Origin: Flavivirga rizhaonensis
GTDB taxonomy: Bacteria > Bacteroidota > Bacteroidia > Flavobacteriales > Flavobacteriaceae
Length of the DNA stretch: 57,876 bases
Direction of reading: 5' to 3'
Assembly (NCBI RefSeq): GCF_004791695.1
Contig: NZ_SRSO01000030.1
Location: 1-57,876 of the forward strand
The notes under the pieces were generated by a model, which worked only from the letters and a program-made list of their open reading frames with translations, was not told the DNA's origin and ran no database searches. This document shows, piece after piece, positions 55,898-57,876 of this stretch. Made by a program: the position numbers and the translations under genes. Within the stretch, counting starts at the first letter, position 1. The number at the start of each line of letters is the position of its first letter.

Positions 55898-57232
55898 CTA
55901 TTTAAGAAGCAACCAATTTAGGTTTACAATTTTATCGACATCCCAATGCGAAATAAAAACAACAACAATATCCTGATTGCCTGTAACTTTTTCTAGTAGT
56001 GGAACTTCAATGGTTTTCCAAGAATTCCATCCGTCGGTGTATTGTACAGGAAAATCTGCAATTAGTTGTCCTTTGGGATTACCCAATCTTACCTCAAAAT
56101 GACCTATACGCTGTCCACTGGATATTCTTGCTTGCATTTTTGTCGCTGAGCCATTACCAAAATCAACATTATTAAACTTCACATGGCTCAACATTCTAGT
56201 ATCGCAAACCATCCAACCACTGGGTTCATTACCACCTACAAAAGTAGTTTTCGCGCCATTTATCTCGTTATACCTATCTATTTGTATAGTATCCCCAACT
56301 TTTGGACTACCAATGCCTCGTAACGAAGGCTTTACTTTTTTAATGGAGCCATCTTCCTTAAACTCCATATAATCTGCACGCATGGATCGTAGTTTATTGT
56401 ATCCACTAATATCCCACCAATGATAAAATAAAATCCATTTCCCCTGATAATTAACAATAGAATGATGGTTCGTACCATTACCAATATTATCCATTATCTT
56501 ACCTCGGTATTGAAAAGGCCCAAAAGGGCTTTTGCCCGTAGCGTACCCAATAGTATAGCCTTCGCCAGGGAATACATGCGCAAAAGTAAAATAGTAAATC
56601 CCGTCTTTTTTAAAACAAAAAGAACCTTCTTTGTAACCTTCAGGCAACGCTTCAATTTTAATGGGTTCTGAAGCAATTTCTTTCATGTTATCTTTAAGTT
56701 GTGAAACAAAGAGTTCTTTACCCCCGCCGAAGTACAAATAAGTCTTGCCATCGTCGTCTATTAACAATCCAGGATCAATTCCCTTCAAACCTTTTATGTA
56801 GCTTTTTCCCCATTTAAAAGGACCAGTTGGCGATTTTGATGTGCCCACACCAATTCGTCTAAATGCTGAACCATCTTTAGGCTTTGCGGGATAGTAATAA
56901 TAATAGGTGTTTCCTTTTTTAACACAATCTGGAGCCCACATACCATTCGAATTCTTTTCGCCCCATGGTACTTCGTTTTGGTCTAGAATTACACCATAAT
57001 CTTTCCACGTGCTTCCATTTTCTAATGAGAACATGTGATAATCAGGCATGCAAAACTTAGGTGCATCAACGCCATGTTCAGGAACGATATCATGAGAGGG
57101 GTAAATATATAGCTTACCATCAAAGACACGAGCTGTTGGATCTGCGGTAAATAGATGAGTTACCAATGGGTTTTGTGCTAGAGACGTGTAGCATATTGAT
57201 AGTAATAAAAATATGAGGTTGCTTTTTTTCAT
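55898..57232 (-). CDS. GH43 five-bladed propeller glycosidase with CBM6-like domain
   Basis: A 444-residue secreted enzyme (signal ending near SLAQ). The GH43 propeller (about 20-305) has the three acidic positions in FTADPTARVFDG (base Asp near 31), KGIDPGLLIDDDG (Asp near 151) and KEGSFCFKKDG (acid Glu near 203), plus NHHSIVNYQGKWILFYH. A CBM6-like jelly roll fills the rest (about 315-444, INGAKTTFVGGNEPSGWMV, SGQRIGHFEVRLGNPKG, LNWLLLK). GH43 enzymes remove arabinofuranose, xylose or galactose. It is on the same strand as GH3 and the sulfatases and just downstream of the partial GH29. Confidence 0.9.
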   Translation of the reverse strand: MKKSNLIFLLLSICYTSLAQNPLVTHLFTADPTARVFDGKLYIYPSHDIVPEHGVDAPKFCMPDYHMFSLENGSTWKDYGVILDQNEVPWGEKNSNGMWAPDCVKKGNTYYYYYPAKPKDGSAFRRIGVGTSKSPTGPFKWGKSYIKGLKGIDPGLLIDDDGKTYLYFGGGKELFVSQLKDNMKEIASEPIKIEALPEGYKEGSFCFKKDGIYYFTFAHVFPGEGYTIGYATGKSPFGPFQYRGKIMDNIGNGTNHHSIVNYQGKWILFYHWWDISGYNKLRSMRADYMEFKEDGSIKKVKPSLRGIGSPKVGDTIQIDRYNEINGAKTTFVGGNEPSGWMVCDTRMLSHVKFNNVDFGNGSATKMQARISSGQRIGHFEVRLGNPKGQLIADFPVQYTDGWNSWKTIEVPLLEKVTGNQDIVVVFISHWDVDKIVNLNWLLLK

Positions 57233-57370
57233 TTAGAAAGTATTGTTATTAAATCAGTTTTTTATCTGCCTTGGCTTATTAATGTTATGTAGCTAGGTTT
57301 TTATTCTAAGGTATAAAACTTCTTTTATGAAAAGTACATTCATAGCGAAATTGCTTAACTTGTATATATT

Positions 57371-57428
57371 CCTTCAAGGTTTTTAACACCTTGTAGGTGT
57401 TTTTATTTTAGTTTTGAAACCTTGAAGG
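57371..57428. repeat. Nested intergenic hairpin
   Basis: CCTTCAAGG at 57371-57379 pairs with its complement at 57420-57428. Inside lies a second hairpin with arms AACACC at 57385-57390 and GGTGTT at 57396-57401. It sits just past the stop of the partial GH29 (minus strand) and probably ends its transcript. It resembles the palindrome at 44479-44510 in style. Confidence 0.6.
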
Positions 57429-57439
57429 TTAATATATGT

Positions 57440-57876
57440 TTATAGAGTCAAAACAATAGTAAAAGCGAAATCGCAGGGCCTCTCTTTTGGCATGTTTACC
57501 ACTAATCCCTCGTTGTTCTGTGACCACTCGATGGATTCCCCGCTCCCCAAAACATGAACCTCGGATATGTCCAGGTTCTTGGCATGCTCGGCGTTTTTGG
57601 CAAGCGAAGCGATGTTGACCTTGCCATGTTCTGGCCAATCGAGAACAATGGCATAAAGTTTATTGCCCTTGGATGTAAAGCGGATATCCTTAGAGGTAAA
57701 CCCCTGGTTGCTGCCCTCGGAATGGTGCCCTTTCTTTACCTCGGTGGGCCCCTCCCCGAATGCTTTCCAGTACCTGGTCCCGTAAATGGCATCGCCGTTT
57801 ACTTCCAGCCACTTTCCTATTTTTAGCAATATCTCTTTTTGGTCTTCCGGTATGGTGCCATCGGATTTTGGTCCCA
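57440..57876 (-). CDS. C-terminal part of a third GH29 alpha-L-fucosidase, cut by the window end
   Basis: The minus-strand frame enters from the right edge as GPKSDGTIPEDQKEILLKIG and continues KWLEVNGDAIYGTRYWKAFG. This is the highly conserved end of the GH29 catalytic domain (usually LNIGPKADGTIPEEQ...W). About 85 residues of a C-terminal beta domain follow, to the stop at 57440-57442. It lacks the discoidin-like tail of the two GH29 lipoproteins at 25785-28754 and is a different GH29 subgroup. The DNA of this gene is strikingly GC-richer (about half G+C by eye) than all other genes in the window, a sign of recent transfer. The catalytic Asp lies outside the window. Confidence 0.85.
   Translation of the reverse strand, partial: GPKSDGTIPEDQKEILLKIGKWLEVNGDAIYGTRYWKAFGEGPTEVKKGHHSEGSNQGFTSKDIRFTSKGNKLYAIVLDWPEHGKVNIASLAKNAEHAKNLDISEVHVLGSGESIEWSQNNEGLVVNMPKERPCDFAFTIVLTL

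Noticed and set aside
1..57876. CRISPR arrays, rRNA, tRNA genes and replication origin
   Set aside because: No regularly spaced repeats, no rRNA segments, no tRNA cloverleaf and no DnaA-box cluster were recognised on either strand.

Overview
The window looks like a marine flavobacterium (Bacteroidota). The DNA is AT-rich (by eye about one third G+C). Genes lack Shine-Dalgarno sites, lipoproteins are common, a TAnnTTTG promoter element is visible, and several secreted proteins end in type IX secretion (T9SS) sorting tails. SusC/SusD, FecI/FecR-type regulators, a hybrid two-component sensor and many sulfatases and glycoside hydrolases mark most of the window as a large polysaccharide utilisation region for a sulfated, probably algal, glycan.

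Layout. (1) 1-1500: a decayed accessory patch with a transposase-like tail, a multiply frameshifted Fic gene and small phage-like membrane proteins. (2) 1557-9467: an ECF sigma factor divergent from a FecR anti-sigma, then SusC with an STN domain, SusD, a surface lipoprotein and a terminator. (3) 9544-11451: a TlpA-type thioredoxin lipoprotein and a plug-only lipoprotein, then a remnant of an M16 peptidase gene. (4) 12195-16220: a 1341-residue fusion of FG-GAP/ASPIC repeats with a vanadium haloperoxidase-like domain and a T9SS tail. (5) 16408-21025: DUF4249 lipoprotein, TonB receptor and mutarotase-like protein. (6) 21356-30625: a tight eight-gene operon of sugar transporter, RraA-like aldolase, two-part UxaA-type dehydratase, SDR dehydrogenase, two GH29 enzymes and a GH16. 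(7) 31113-35515 on the minus strand: an FN3 lipoprotein and a GH98-like multidomain enzyme. (8) 36011-49399: a hybrid two-component regulator, sulfatase, GH2, two GH28-like proteins and a second sulfatase. (9) 49488-57876 on the minus strand: two more sulfatases, GH3 with PA14, GH43 with a CBM6-like domain, and the 3' end of a third GH29 in clearly GC-richer DNA.

How it may work together (inference). GH16 and the GH98-like enzyme are endo-acting and share an accessory module. The sulfatases and exo-enzymes GH29, GH2, GH3, GH43 and GH28 would strip the oligosaccharides, and SusC/SusD would import them. The L-sugar released by GH29 (L-fucose or L-galactose) would enter through the sugar porter and be oxidised, dehydrated and cleaved by SDR, UxaA and RraA-like proteins. 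That gene set recalls the Campylobacter jejuni L-fucose locus but has an RraA-type aldolase in place of DapA. The exact substrate cannot be fixed from sequence. GH16 plus GH29 plus GH2 plus sulfatases fits an agar/porphyran-like or fucosylated sulfated galactan, but the GH28, GH43 and GH98-like enzymes suggest a more complex or mixed glycan.

All family calls were made by reading motifs in the translated sequence; no database search was possible.
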